Positions 1 through 8,550 of a stretch of 64,000 nt of DNA are shown piece after piece. Within the stretch, counting starts at the first letter, position 1. Each line of letters starts with the position of its first letter. This DNA is from Nocardia coubleae NBRC 108252 (GTDB lineage Bacteria > Actinomycetota > Actinomycetes > Mycobacteriales > Mycobacteriaceae): NCBI RefSeq assembly GCF_001612805.1, contig NZ_BDBD01000008.1, positions 124,001 to 188,000 of the forward strand. The letters are read 5' to 3'. A program made the position numbers and the translations under genes. The notes under the pieces were generated by a model that saw nothing but the letters and a program-made list of their open reading frames with translations, did no database searches and was not told the DNA's origin.

Positions 1-579
1 CTGACCACCAGCAAGGAAGCGCGCTGCCCCAGTACGGCTTTCGACCCGAAGCTAGATCAGGTGCCGCCCGCGCTCACCGCCGTGCTCGACGCCCTCACGC
101 CCACCCCCGCCTTCGCTCTGGGCCCGCGCGCGAATGTGCTCGCGTGGAACGACTCCTGGGAAGACCTCGTCGCCCCGCTCGGCCTGCTCGACGATCCCGA
201 GCAGGTGAACCTGGCGGTCTGGGCGTTCCGACACCCACTGGCGCGCACCACCATCACCGACTGGCCGCAATACGCCGACCTGCTCGCCGATCAACTGGCC
301 CGCACGAGACTGCGCCGCCCCGAAGACGAAAGCATCGCCTCGACCATCGAATTCCTCAGCACCGAACCGGAATTCGCGCACCGCTGGCAACCACACCGCC
401 TCGCCGAAAACCTACCGACCCTGCTCGGCCTCGAACACCCGACCCGCGGCACACTCACCTTCACCGTGCAGACGCTGTCCGCGGACAACGATCAGCAGAT
501 CGTCATCTGGCTCCCCCGCGAAACCGCCGCCCGCGCACCGGAACTACGCCTGATCCACCCCCAAGCAGCCAACGGCTGA
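1..579 (+). CDS. C-terminal part of an XRE-family regulator with MmyB-type ligand-binding domain (truncated by window edge)
   Basis: The frame is open to the left edge of the window, so the N-terminal helix-turn-helix is presumed to lie outside; the first in-window start-like codon is a GTG at 61. The visible residues have the layout of the MmyB-like ligand-binding domain found after an XRE helix-turn-helix in actinobacterial regulators: a Pro-Ala-rich lead, the segment 'NVLAWNDSW', then a helical region and a C-terminal strand segment. Such proteins are cytosolic DNA-binding regulators whose C-terminal domain is thought to bind a fatty-acid-like ligand. The target is unknown. Two copies of an intergenic repeat follow the stop codon. 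Confidence 0.7.
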   Translation: MTTSKEARCPSTAFDPKLDQVPPALTAVLDALTPTPAFALGPRANVLAWNDSWEDLVAPLGLLDDPEQVNLAVWAFRHPLARTTITDWPQYADLLADQLARTRLRRPEDESIASTIEFLSTEPEFAHRWQPHRLAENLPTLLGLEHPTRGTLTFTVQTLSADNDQQIVIWLPRETAARAPELRLIHPQAANG

Positions 580-592
580 CAGATCCCGCAAG

Positions 593-700
593 AACATGGG
601 TAACTCACCGGGCACGAGCTACGGCAACCCATTGCCCAGTCTGGCCGCCGACGCAAGCCTCCCCACACCTGAGTCCGGCCAAAAAGTCGCGGGGAGACGG
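593..700 (+). repeat. Intergenic repeat, copy A
   Basis: A ~108 bp unit starting 'acatgggtaactcaccgg' and ending near 'gcggggagacgg'. It is about 85% identical by eye to the copy immediately downstream (705-813) and also matches a third at 4885-4994. The inner part carries ctggccg and an imperfect inverse (cggccaa) about 35 nt apart, so it could fold weakly. All three copies lie between genes. Confidence 0.8.
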
Positions 701-704
701 GTGA

Positions 705-813
705 GCACATGGGTAACTCACCGGGCACGGGCTACCGCAACCCATTGCTCGAGTCTGGCCGCCGACGCAAGTCTCCCCGCACCCGAGTCTGGCCAAGAGT
801 CGCGGAGAGGCGG
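705..813 (+). repeat. Intergenic repeat, copy B
   Basis: Direct tandem neighbour of copy A with the same start 'acatgggtaactcaccgg' and the same 'ctggccgccgacgcaa' core. It ends exactly where the 3' end of the minus-strand ferritin-like gene begins. Together copies A and B fill the whole gap between convergent genes. Confidence 0.8.
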
Positions 814-1503
814 TCACAGCCCTAGTTGGGCCATGCGGGCGGCGTGGCGCTCCTGCATGCGGTCGAACAGGGAGACGATGCCGTTGAGGTCGCCCGTGGC
901 GGCCAGCACCAGTTCGGCCAGTTCGTCGCGCTGAGCCATCACGTACTGCGCCTGGGTGATCGCCTCACCGAGCAGCCTGCGACCCCACAGGGTGAGCCGG
1001 TCGCGCTCGGACCGGCTGGCGGTGACCGCGTTGCGGACCTCCTCGACCACGAACTGCGAGTGCCCGGTCTCGGCGAGCACGTCGCGCACCACATCGGCGA
1101 CCTCGGCGGGGAGCGCGCCGGCGATCTCGGTGTAGAAGTCGGCGGCCAGGCCGTCACCCACGTAGAACTTCACCATCGACTCGAGCCACGTCGACGGGTC
1201 GGTGGAGGCGTGGTAGGAGTCCAGCGCGCCCTGGTACTGGTCCATCGCCCGCTCGGCGTCGACCCCGCGCGCGCTCAGCGCCGCCTCGAGGGCCTCGAAG
1301 TGCGCCAGCTCCGCGGCCGCCATCTTGGCCACCGCGACCCGCCCGCGCACCGACGGCGCGAGCTTGGCTTCCTCGGCGAGCCGGTAGAACGCGGACAGCT
1401 CGCCGTAGGCGAGGACCGCGAACAGCTCGGTCACCCCCGGGTGATCGGCGGACAGCGGTGCGGTCGAGAAAATTTCCGGCGCGGCTGAGGTCTGGGCTCC
1501 CAT
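814..1503 (-). CDS. Ferritin-like diiron-fold protein (Rv3210c family, MiaE-like)
   Basis: About 229 residues, rich in Ala/Glu helices, with Glu and 'ELAHFEALE' and 'ETGHSQF' segments that fit the ExxH metal ligands of a ferritin-like four-helix bundle. It matches the mycobacterial Rv3210c family, which is annotated as related to the tRNA hydroxylase MiaE. The substrate is not established and no MiaE activity should be assumed. I chose ATG at 1503; a TTG at 1512 would add three residues. A minus-strand hydrolase gene ends upstream at 1532, 28 bases away, so the two are probably co-transcribed. Confidence 0.75.
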   Translation of the reverse strand: MGAQTSAAPEIFSTAPLSADHPGVTELFAVLAYGELSAFYRLAEEAKLAPSVRGRVAVAKMAAAELAHFEALEAALSARGVDAERAMDQYQGALDSYHASTDPSTWLESMVKFYVGDGLAADFYTEIAGALPAEVADVVRDVLAETGHSQFVVEEVRNAVTASRSERDRLTLWGRRLLGEAITQAQYVMAQRDELAELVLAATGDLNGIVSLFDRMQERHAARMAQLGL

Positions 1504-1531
1504 GACCGCCAATCGTAGTCGCGATCGCCGA

Positions 1532-2584
1532 TCAGTCGCGATCGGCCAGGAATTTGTCCAGATGCGTCCAGGTGGTGTCGCGGGCCTGTGGTCCGGCGAG
1601 AATGCCGAGGTGGCTGCCGGGGACGACCTCGTAGGTCACCGAGGGCGACCCGGTGAGCGTGCGCAAACCCGCCTCGACAGCGGCCTTCGGCGTGATGACG
1701 TCGGCGGTGCCGCCGAACAGCAGCACCGGCACCCGCACCTCGGCGAGGTCGATGGTGAGGTCGCGCAGGTGCACCTTGCCCTTGCCGATGTCGTTGGCCA
1801 GGATGAACCGGCCCCACAGCTGCCCGTAGAAGCGGCCGGGGTAGCCGGGCATGGCGGCCTGGAACCGGTCGATGGATTCCATTCTGGCCAGCGTCTCGGT
1901 GCGCGCGATATTGCCCGCGATGAACATCGGCCGCGCCAGTTCGCGGTCGAACGCCGCCACCCGGTAGGCGAATTTGGTCAGCGGCGCGGGGATGCCGCCG
2001 ACGGCCCGCACCACGTTGGTGACCGCTTTGCCGCCGGTGATCCGGGCGACCGCGCGCACCTGCGGCATGCCGAGCATCTTGTCGTAATCGAGCGGCGGGC
2101 CGAATCCGGTGACCGAACGGATCGGCAGATCGGCGTTGGCGGCGGTGGTGAGCAGGGCGAAGATGCCGCCGATGGACCAGCCGACGAGGTCGACGGGCGC
2201 GCCACCGCGATCGGCGCTGACCCGGCGGATCGCCTCGGGCAGGATGTCGGTGACCCAGTCCTCGAAACCCATCCGGCGGTCGGCGAAGCCGATCTCGCCG
2301 TAATCGATGAGGTAGGTGGGGCGGCCGGTGGACACCAGGTGGCGAACCAGGCTCTGGTCGGGGCGCAGGTCGAAGCAGGTGGCGGGCGCCGCGAGCGGCG
2401 GAATCAGCAGCACCGCGGAATCGGTTGCAGCCGAGCCGTTTTCGGTGTCGTAGCGGCACAGCTTGCGGTGCGGTTCGTCCCACAGCACAGTCGAGGGCGC
2501 GGGGTCGGGCGCCTCGATGCCCGCGCCGAAGCTCAGCGCCCAGGCGTTGCGCGCGGCGGTGGTGACGGTGTCGGTGATGCTCAC
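1532..2584 (-). CDS. Alpha/beta hydrolase related to PHA synthase/depolymerase
   Basis: 350 residues with an alpha/beta hydrolase core: 'GWSIGG' nucleophile elbow with Ser137, a 'PPLAAPATCFDLRP' oxyanion region, and a late 'GGTADVITP' Asp segment followed by His in 'PGSHLG'. The overall pattern resembles class III PHA synthase-like proteins, but the nucleophile is Ser rather than the Cys used by true PHA synthases, so a lipase or depolymerase-type esterase is more likely. It starts at GTG 2584; no better start is evident. It lies directly upstream of the ferritin-like gene on the same strand. Substrate unknown. Confidence 0.75.
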   Translation of the reverse strand: MSITDTVTTAARNAWALSFGAGIEAPDPAPSTVLWDEPHRKLCRYDTENGSAATDSAVLLIPPLAAPATCFDLRPDQSLVRHLVSTGRPTYLIDYGEIGFADRRMGFEDWVTDILPEAIRRVSADRGGAPVDLVGWSIGGIFALLTTAANADLPIRSVTGFGPPLDYDKMLGMPQVRAVARITGGKAVTNVVRAVGGIPAPLTKFAYRVAAFDRELARPMFIAGNIARTETLARMESIDRFQAAMPGYPGRFYGQLWGRFILANDIGKGKVHLRDLTIDLAEVRVPVLLFGGTADVITPKAAVEAGLRTLTGSPSVTYEVVPGSHLGILAGPQARDTTWTHLDKFLADRD

Positions 2585-3014
2585 GACAAGAAATGTCTCA
2601 CATCCCGGTACCGCCGGTTACAGTGACCTCTATTACATCCGCGACACGCGCGAAAACCGGAATCGGTGAATTGCGCTGCGTCGCATCGTGTATGCGGGCG
2701 TGACCGGCGACGATTTCGATTTTCACGCGACGCCTCGACGGCGTGAAATTCGGATTGCGCAGAATATCACGCTACAATCACTGTGGACAACGCTAGTTTC
2801 GTAGCCCCGGCACACTTCGCGGGCGCGTCACACCACGGCGCACAGCGCCACCCGGCAGCGTTGACCAGGAAAATGTGCGCGCACCGAATCCGTATCACCG
2901 ATGTGCCGCGCCGATGACGCAGACGCGATCGGCGCTGGCCCGGCGAGTATCACAGGCGGATATGTGGTCGTCGCGGGCCGACCGGCCCGCCCCACCTCGT
3001 GCGTGCGAGATGCA
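2585..3014. other. Intergenic region holding the rhlE promoter and long leader
   Basis: 430 bases with lower GC than the surrounding genes. It must hold the divergent promoters of the hydrolase (minus) and rhlE (plus). A hairpin arm pair tttcacgc (2721-2728) and gcgtgaaa (2741-2748) is present. A TACAAT -10 box at 2773-2778 would place the rhlE transcript start about 230 nt before its start codon. I see no coding sequence in this stretch. Confidence 0.6.
2749..2778 (+). promoter_or_regulatory. Candidate rhlE promoter
   Basis: TTCGGA at 2749-2754, 18 bases, then TACAAT at 2773-2778, a good -10 hexamer for an actinobacterial housekeeping sigma factor. The -35 is weak. It would give a leader of roughly 230 nt. 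Confidence 0.45.
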
Positions 3015-4751
3015 ATGACGAGGAAGGCACGAACCCTGAGCAAGATCACTGTCGAACAGGAACCCGGTGTGGCCGACACCCTGCTGACGGCCGAACTGGA
3101 CGACACCCACACGCCGCCGAGTTTCGCCGAATTGGGGGTGCGCTCCGAAATTGTGCGCGCGCTCGGTGAGATCGGTATCGAACGCACCTTCGCGATTCAG
3201 GAACTCACCCTGCCGCTGGCACTGGCCGGCGAGGATCTCATCGGCCAGGCCCGCACCGGTATGGGTAAAACCTTCGGTTTCGGTGTGCCGCTGCTGCACC
3301 GCGTCGCGACCGCCGACACCGGGACCACCCCGCTGGACGGCACGCCGCGCGCGCTGGTCATCGTGCCCACGCGCGAGCTGTGCATCCAGGTGACCAAGGA
3401 CCTGGAGAACGCGAGCAAGTACCTGACCAACCACCAGGGCCCGCTGAAGGTCGCCGCCATCTACGGTGGCCGTCCCTACGACTCCCAGATCGCCGATCTG
3501 AACAAGGGCGTCGACGTGGTCGTCGGCACCCCGGGTCGACTCTTGGACCTGGCGAATCAGAACCATCTGATCCTCGGCAAGATCGGCGTGCTCGTCCTCG
3601 ACGAGGCCGACGAGATGCTCGACCTGGGCTTCCTGCCCGATATCGAGCGCATCCTCACGATGGTGCCCGACAAGCGTCAGACGATGCTGTTCTCGGCGAC
3701 CATGCCCGGGCCGATCATCACGCTCGCCCGCACCTTCCTGACCAAGCCGACGCATATCCGCGCCGAGCTGGCCAACGATTCCGCGGTGCACGACCGCACC
3801 AAGCAGTTCGTCTACCGCGCGCACGCGATGGACAAGGCCGAACTGGTCGCCCGCGTGCTGCAGGCCGAGTCCCGCGGCGCGACGATGATCTTCACCCGCA
3901 CCAAGCGTACCGCGCAGAAGGTGGCCGACGATCTGGCCGAGCGCGGGTTCGCTGTCGGCGCCGTGCACGGCGACCTGAACCAGGTGGCCCGGGAGAAGGC
4001 GCTCAACAAGTTCCGCAACGGCACCATCGACGTGCTGGTCGCCACCGATGTCGCCGCGCGCGGTATCGATATCGACGACGTCACCCACGTCATCAACTAC
4101 CAGTGCCCCGAGGACGAGAAGACCTACGTCCACCGCATCGGGCGCACCGGTCGTGCGGGCCGCACCGGCGTGGCGATCACCCTGATCGACTGGGACGAGC
4201 TGCACCGCTGGGAGTCGATCAACAAGGCGCTCGGCCTGAACATGGCCGACCCCGCCGAGACGTACTCGCGTTCGCCGCACCTGTACTCCGACCTCGGCAT
4301 CCCCGAGGGCGTCACCGGTGTGGTGCGCAAGCCGAAGCCGGAGCGCGACGAGGACGCGGTCGTCGTGGAGCGCACCGAGCGCCCCAAGACCACGCGCAGC
4401 CGCCGTCGCACCCGTGGCGGCAAGGCCGAGTCCGCCGAGACGACCTCCTCGGAAACCACCACCGAGGAAGCGTCGGACGCGAGCGACACCGCCGAAGGCG
4501 ACAAGCCGGCCCGCCGCCGTCGCCGCCGCCGCAAGCCCGCCGAGGGCACCGACGCGACCACCGAGTCGGCCACTGATTCGGCGCCCACCGACTCGACACC
4601 GACCGAATCGGCCACCGCCGAGTCGGCTCCGGCCGATTCGACCCCCGCCGAGGCGACCGATGCCGACGCCGAGCCCAAGCCCGCTCGCCGCCGCCGTCGC
4701 CGCAAGCCCGCGGACACCACCGCCGATACTCAGGTAACCGTCGACGCCTGA
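3015..4751 (+). CDS. rhlE: DEAD-box ATP-dependent RNA helicase RhlE (Rv3211 homologue)
   Basis: 578 residues from ATG 3015; the frame is open upstream but similarity to mycobacterial RhlE begins near residue 36. It shows the ordered helicase motifs: Q motif 'FAIQ' (59-62), Walker A 'ARTGMGKT' (79-86), 'PTREL', 'GTPGR', DEAD (196-199), SAT (227-229), 'DVAARGIDI' and 'HRIGRTGRAG'. The C-terminal ~130 residues are low complexity, alternating Arg-rich blocks (RRRRRR-KPA type) with Thr/Ser/Glu stretches, presumably an RNA-binding tail. Likely role: RNA remodelling in ribosome assembly or the degradosome. A strong hairpin follows the stop. Confidence 0.93.
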   Translation: MTRKARTLSKITVEQEPGVADTLLTAELDDTHTPPSFAELGVRSEIVRALGEIGIERTFAIQELTLPLALAGEDLIGQARTGMGKTFGFGVPLLHRVATADTGTTPLDGTPRALVIVPTRELCIQVTKDLENASKYLTNHQGPLKVAAIYGGRPYDSQIADLNKGVDVVVGTPGRLLDLANQNHLILGKIGVLVLDEADEMLDLGFLPDIERILTMVPDKRQTMLFSATMPGPIITLARTFLTKPTHIRAELANDSAVHDRTKQFVYRAHAMDKAELVARVLQAESRGATMIFTRTKRTAQKVADDLAERGFAVGAVHGDLNQVAREKALNKFRNGTIDVLVATDVAARGIDIDDVTHVINYQCPEDEKTYVHRIGRTGRAGRTGVAITLIDWDELHRWESINKALGLNMADPAETYSRSPHLYSDLGIPEGVTGVVRKPKPERDEDAVVVERTERPKTTRSRRRTRGGKAESAETTSSETTTEEASDASDTAEGDKPARRRRRRRKPAEGTDATTESATDSAPTDSTPTESATAESAPADSTPAEATDADAEPKPARRRRRRKPADTTADTQVTVDA

Positions 4752-4771
4752 CCGCACCCAGCACCCCCCGA

Positions 4772-4803
4772 AACGGCCCGTCATCACCAGATGGCGGGCC
4801 GTT
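4772..4803 (+). terminator. Hairpin terminator after rhlE
   Basis: aacggcccg (4772-4780) pairs with cgggccgtt (4795-4803), and the inner catc/gatg extend the stem to about 14 pairs around an acca loop. There is no U-run, as is usual in this order. Confidence 0.7.
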
Positions 4804-4884
4804 CGCGTACTCACCGGCATAAGTGCCCACCACCTCACCCTTGCCGCAGGCAAAGTCTCACGATTCCGTCCCGGAGCAGCAGGC

Positions 4885-4994
4885 GAGCACATGGGTAACT
4901 CACCGGGGACGGGCTAGGGTGACCCCCTACCTCGTCTGGCCGCCGACGCAACCCTCACCGCACCTCAGTCCGGCCAGAATTCCCGGAGAGGCGG
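4885..4994 (+). repeat. Intergenic repeat, copy C
   Basis: Third copy of the ~108 bp intergenic unit, 4 kb from copies A and B. It shares 'gcacatgggtaactcaccgg' at the start, the 'ctggccgccgacgcaa' core and 'cggagaggcgg' at the end. Here the inner arms ctggccg and cggccag are perfectly complementary. It abuts the -10 box of the next gene. Confidence 0.8.
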
Positions 4995-5000
4995 CCCTGC

Positions 5001-5006
5001 TAGGGT
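5001..5006 (+). promoter_or_regulatory. TAGGGT -10 box of a leaderless transcript
   Basis: TAGGGT followed by 7 nt and then the GTG start at 5014; no ribosome binding site precedes the GTG. It sits right after repeat copy C, so the repeat may supply upstream promoter sequence. Confidence 0.5.
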
Positions 5007-5013
5007 CGCTGGC

Positions 5014-6249
5014 GTGGTTGTTCCGGAGCGGCGTACCCGTGCCGATGTCATCGCCGCCGTAACGATCGCCGTTGTCTGCCTGGTCGCGGCGGCTGTCGTG
5101 TGGGCGCGTGCGGACGCCACCGGCACCGATTCCGTAACCGCCGACTCCCCCGCACCCACCGTGGTGGCTGCGACCCAGTTGCCCGGCACACTGCGCGAAC
5201 GATGGCACGCGGCGGATTCGGCCGCTTCGCGGGCGCTCGTCGCCGGAAATGTGGTTGTCACCGGTGACGAAGGCACGGTGAGCGGGCGCGATCCGCTGAC
5301 CGGTGAGCAGCGGTGGTGGTACCGGCGGGACATGCCGCTGTGCGGGGTGGAGGCGCAGTGGGGTTCGGTGATCGCGACCTACCGCGATCAGCGTGGTTGC
5401 AGCCAGACCACCATGCTCGACGCGGATACCGGTGCCCGCAGCATCGCCCGCAGCAGTTACATGGACGATGCGATCCGGCTTTCCGGCGACGGCACCTATC
5501 TGCTCGCCCTCGGTGCCGACCGGCTGGAGATGTGGCGTTCGGATCTGGTGCGCACGCTCGAGTACGGCTACGTGGACGCGCCGGTGAACCCGAATACCCA
5601 GCCGCGCAGCGGATGTGAGCTCCGCTCGGCGGCCTCGAGTTCGTCGCGGCTGGCGGTGATCGAACGGTGCCCGGACGATCCGGGCGCCCGGCTGACGGTG
5701 CTCGCCCCGTCGCCGAAGGAAGCCACCGCACCCGAGGAACACGGCTCGCGCCTGCTCACCGCACCGGGCGCCGACTCCGCCGAGGTGCGGGTGATCGCGG
5801 TGTCGGATGCCAAGATCGCCGTCTACTATCCGCCGACCCCGGCCACGGCGACGGGTCTCGCGCAACCGGCCCGCATCGCCGTGCACGACGGCACCGGCAA
5901 CGAGGTGTCCTCCGCCGCGCTGGCCGAGCCGTGGACCGACCGCACCACCGTGACCCGGCTCGGCTCGGCGATCTACGTGTTCACCGGCAAGACCTTGATC
6001 GCCTTGAGCGCCGCCACATTACAGCCCACCTGGACGGTGCGCGACGCGCTCGGTACCCCGGCGTCGATGGCGGGCAGACTGCTGGTCCCCGTCGCCGACG
6101 GCATGCTCGCGGTGGATTTCGCCACCGGGACGACCGTTGCGCGGATCGCGGTGCAGCGCAGTGATTACAGCGGCGACCCGATCAGCACGGCGGTGCTCGG
6201 CGACACCGTCTTCGAACGACGCGGTGGCAGGCTCTACGCACTCGGCTGA
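5014..6249 (+). CDS. Membrane-anchored PQQ-like beta-propeller protein (Rv3212 homologue)
   Basis: 411 residues: a short basic N-terminus, one hydrophobic segment at about residues 11-31 and an extracytoplasmic part with WD/PQQ-like strands such as 'GRDPLTGEQRWWY' and 'LDADTGARSI', consistent with a BamB-like propeller. Two CxxxxC-type cysteine pairs ('LCGVEAQ...GCSQ', 'GCELR...ERCPDD') may form disulfides. Position after rhlE matches Rv3212 in M. tuberculosis. Probably a type II membrane protein with a periplasmic-side scaffold role; no enzymatic residues seen. GTG 5014 is favoured by the -10 spacing. Confidence 0.75.
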   Translation: MVVPERRTRADVIAAVTIAVVCLVAAAVVWARADATGTDSVTADSPAPTVVAATQLPGTLRERWHAADSAASRALVAGNVVVTGDEGTVSGRDPLTGEQRWWYRRDMPLCGVEAQWGSVIATYRDQRGCSQTTMLDADTGARSIARSSYMDDAIRLSGDGTYLLALGADRLEMWRSDLVRTLEYGYVDAPVNPNTQPRSGCELRSAASSSSRLAVIERCPDDPGARLTVLAPSPKEATAPEEHGSRLLTAPGADSAEVRVIAVSDAKIAVYYPPTPATATGLAQPARIAVHDGTGNEVSSAALAEPWTDRTTVTRLGSAIYVFTGKTLIALSAATLQPTWTVRDALGTPASMAGRLLVPVADGMLAVDFATGTTVARIAVQRSDYSGDPISTAVLGDTVFERRGGRLYALG

Positions 6250-6275
6250 GCCCGCCGGGCTGTCATGATGGAGCC

Positions 6276-6884
6276 ATGTCCGCATCCGACGCCCGTTTGG
6301 TCCTGCTCCGCCACGGCGAAACCACGTGGTCCGCGCAACGGAAGCACACCAGCCGCACCGATCTGCCGTTGACCGAGCTCGGCGAGGCGCAGGCCCGCGC
6401 GGCCGGGTTGGTCGTGAAGTCCCTCGACCTGCGTGATCCGCTCGTCTTCACCAGCCCGCGCCTGCGTGCGCGCCAGACCGCCGAACTGGCCGGGCTCGCC
6501 GATATCCATGTCGACGACGAACTGGTCGAATGGGATTACGGCGACTACGAGGGCGTCACCACCGCCGAGATCCGCGAGACCGTCCCCGGCTGGACCGTGT
6601 GGACCCACCCGGTGCCCGGCGGCGAGACGGCCGAGCAGGTGGGTGCCCGCGCCGACCACGTCCTCGACCGGGCCGAGCCTGCCCTGGCCGACCGCGATGT
6701 GGTGCTGGTGGGGCACGGGCACTTCTCCCGCGTGCTGATCGCCCGCTGGGGCGAGTTCGCGGTGCGCGAGGGGCGGCGGTTCGCGATGTCGACCGGTGCG
6801 GTGAGCGTTCTCGGTTACGACCATGGGGCGCATACGATCTGGGCCCACAACCTGACTCATCGCACCGAAGGAGACCTCCGTTGA
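6276..6884 (+). CDS. gpm2: Histidine phosphatase, phosphoglycerate-mutase fold (Rv3214/Gpm2 family)
   Basis: 202 residues with the complete histidine phosphatase active site: 'LLRHGET' with R12-H13-G14, a second Arg in 'SPRLRARQTA' (R62), acid Glu84 in 'LVEWDYG', and His147 in 'LVGHGHFS'. The M. tuberculosis relative Rv3214 was named as a mutase but characterised as an acid phosphatase; I expect broad phosphatase activity in the cytosol. Start ATG 6276 has GGAG just upstream. Its last codons overlap the next start (TTGA), suggesting translational coupling with the GNAT gene. Confidence 0.85.
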   Translation: MSASDARLVLLRHGETTWSAQRKHTSRTDLPLTELGEAQARAAGLVVKSLDLRDPLVFTSPRLRARQTAELAGLADIHVDDELVEWDYGDYEGVTTAEIRETVPGWTVWTHPVPGGETAEQVGARADHVLDRAEPALADRDVVLVGHGHFSRVLIARWGEFAVREGRRFAMSTGAVSVLGYDHGAHTIWAHNLTHRTEGDLR

Positions 6885-7360
6885 CCGTGCGCCGCGCCCT
6901 CGCGACCGACGTGCCCGCGATGGTCGGGCTCGTGCACGATCTCGCCGAGTACGAGAAGGCTCCCCAGGCGTGCACACTCACCGAGGCGCAGTTGAGCGCG
7001 GCCCTGTTCGGGCCGTCACCCGCCGTGTTCGCCCACGTCGCCGAGCACGAGGGCGAGGTGGTCGGGTGCGCGATCTGGTTCCTGAACTACTCCACCTGGG
7101 ACGGCGTGCACGGCATCTACCTCGAGGATCTCTACGTGCGCCCCGAAGCGCGCGGCACGGGGCTCGGTCGCGCCCTGGTCGCCGCTCTGGCCGCCGAGGC
7201 GGTCACGCACGGCTACAGCCGGGTGTCGTGGTCGGTGCTCACCTGGAACACGCCGTCGATCGAGTTCTACCGATCCCTCGGCGCCACAGCGCAAGACGAA
7301 TGGACCGGGTACCGGCTCGCGGGAAAGGAACTGTCCGCGCTCGCCGCGTCGGCGCGGTGA
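6881..7360 (+). CDS. GNAT-family N-acetyltransferase
   Basis: 159 residues from a TTG at 6881 that overlaps the preceding TGA by 4 bases; the strong Shine-Dalgarno 'gaaggaga' at 6867-6874 decides this start. The acetyl-CoA loop 'VRPEARGTGLGRAL' is clear, as is the following 'WNTPSIEFYRSLGA' typical of diamine/thialysine acetyltransferase-like GNATs. A truncated relative sits at the same locus in M. tuberculosis (Rv3216). Likely acetylates a small amine; substrate unproven. Confidence 0.85.
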   Translation: MTVRRALATDVPAMVGLVHDLAEYEKAPQACTLTEAQLSAALFGPSPAVFAHVAEHEGEVVGCAIWFLNYSTWDGVHGIYLEDLYVRPEARGTGLGRALVAALAAEAVTHGYSRVSWSVLTWNTPSIEFYRSLGATAQDEWTGYRLAGKELSALAASAR

Positions 7361-7366
7361 TATCGG

Positions 7367-8044
7367 ATGCGCATAGCTCTACCGCACGATTGGCCCGCCA
7401 CACCCGAGGACGCCGTCGCACTGCAAGATCGGCTACGCCCGCTGGTTCGCGCCGAAAACCCTGTGCCACCGCAATTCTCGACAGTGGCCGGAATCGATTC
7501 CGCCTACGCCGCGGACGGCACCGTTGCCACGGCGGCGGTAATTCTCGACGCGCACACCTTGGAAACCGTGGAAACGGCGGTGGCATACGGTGTTTCGACA
7601 TTTCCCTACGTGCCGGGCCTGCTCGCTTTCCGGGAACTTCCCGCCACCGTCGCCGCCCTCGAAAAACTCACGCGCACACCGGATCTGCTCGTGTGTGACG
7701 CGCAGGGCCTGGCGCATCCGCGCCGATTCGGCCTCGCCTGTCATGTCGGATTGCTGACGGGCATTCCGACGATCGGTGTCGCCAAATCGGTGTGGGGCGA
7801 ATACTGCGAACCCGGGCCGCGACGCGGTGACAGCAGTGCGGTGACAATCGACGGCGAGATCGTCGGCCGCGCACTGCGCACCAGGGACGGTGTGAAACCA
7901 CTGTTCGTCTCGGTGGGTCATCTCGTCGACCTCGACACCGCCTGCGCCCAGGTGCTCGCGCTCACGAAGAATTTCCGGCAACCGGAGACGACTCGCGCCG
8001 CCGACCACCTGTGTCGGCAGGCGCTGCGCGCGAAGACCGGCTAG
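7367..8044 (+). CDS. nfi: Endonuclease V (deoxyinosine 3' endonuclease)
   Basis: 225 residues with family motifs: Asp44 in 'AGIDSAY', the DNA wedge 'PYVPGLLAFRE' (80-90) with metal ligand Glu90, and Asp111 in 'CDAQGLAHPRRFGLA'. Endonuclease V cleaves the second phosphodiester 3' of deaminated adenine (inosine) in DNA. It begins 6 bases after the GNAT stop and so belongs to the gpm2-GNAT operon. Its TAG stop shares the sequence CTAG with the stop of the convergent membrane-protein gene. Confidence 0.92.
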   Translation: MRIALPHDWPATPEDAVALQDRLRPLVRAENPVPPQFSTVAGIDSAYAADGTVATAAVILDAHTLETVETAVAYGVSTFPYVPGLLAFRELPATVAALEKLTRTPDLLVCDAQGLAHPRRFGLACHVGLLTGIPTIGVAKSVWGEYCEPGPRRGDSSAVTIDGEIVGRALRTRDGVKPLFVSVGHLVDLDTACAQVLALTKNFRQPETTRAADHLCRQALRAKTG

Positions 8045-8484
8045 CGCTCCTCGGGCAGCTCGCCGTAGTCCTGCGCCATCCACCGGCTCGACGCGGGTGC
8101 GAACAGGGCGGCCAGGCCGCCGAGCGCGACGACGGCGAGCAGGGTGCCGTACACCGGCTGATGCGAGTCGGTCAGCAACGACCAGGCGACCGGCAGCAAC
8201 AGGATCTGCGCGATGACCGCGATGGCCCGGCCCCAACGCTTGCCGCGCAGCAGCGCGATCCCGGCCGCGAGCACGCCGCCGAACAACGCGATGAACCACA
8301 TGGCCGTACCGACCCCGCTGGCCACCGACTGGTCGTGGCCGGTGAGCGCCCGCACGATCAGCACGACCGCCGTGCCGACACCGGCCAGCCCCTCGAGGGT
8401 GACGATCGCACCGGCCACCCGCACCGTCGTCGGGATACCCGAGTCGGCCCTTCCGCCGTGGTCGTGCTCGTCACCCTTGGTCAT
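8041..8484 (-). CDS. Small integral membrane protein (Rv3217c homologue)
   Basis: 147 residues from ATG 8484, which has GGAG six bases upstream; GTG 8496 or an upstream start would add residues. The N-terminus is charged (DEHDHGGRADSG), followed by four hydrophobic segments at about 20-45, 58-80, 86-105 and 112-135, and a short acidic tail. Position matches the integral membrane protein Rv3217c between the gpm2 region and the diacylglycerol-kinase-like gene. Function unknown. Confidence 0.7.
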   Translation of the reverse strand: MTKGDEHDHGGRADSGIPTTVRVAGAIVTLEGLAGVGTAVVLIVRALTGHDQSVASGVGTAMWFIALFGGVLAAGIALLRGKRWGRAIAVIAQILLLPVAWSLLTDSHQPVYGTLLAVVALGGLAALFAPASSRWMAQDYGELPEER

Positions 8485-8550
8485 GTCGCGCTCCGTCACG
8501 GCGCCCAGCGTACGACCCCGGCCCCGCACCCCCGACCCCTAGGGAGGGGC

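Noticed and set aside
596..934. A short frame running through repeat copies A and B
   Set aside because: It follows the repeat, runs into the antisense of the ferritin-like gene, and the reading frame is not kept in copy C.
2895..4892. A ~660-residue frame antisense to rhlE
   Set aside because: Gly/Arg-rich shadow of the helicase gene; no domain and no independent start signals.
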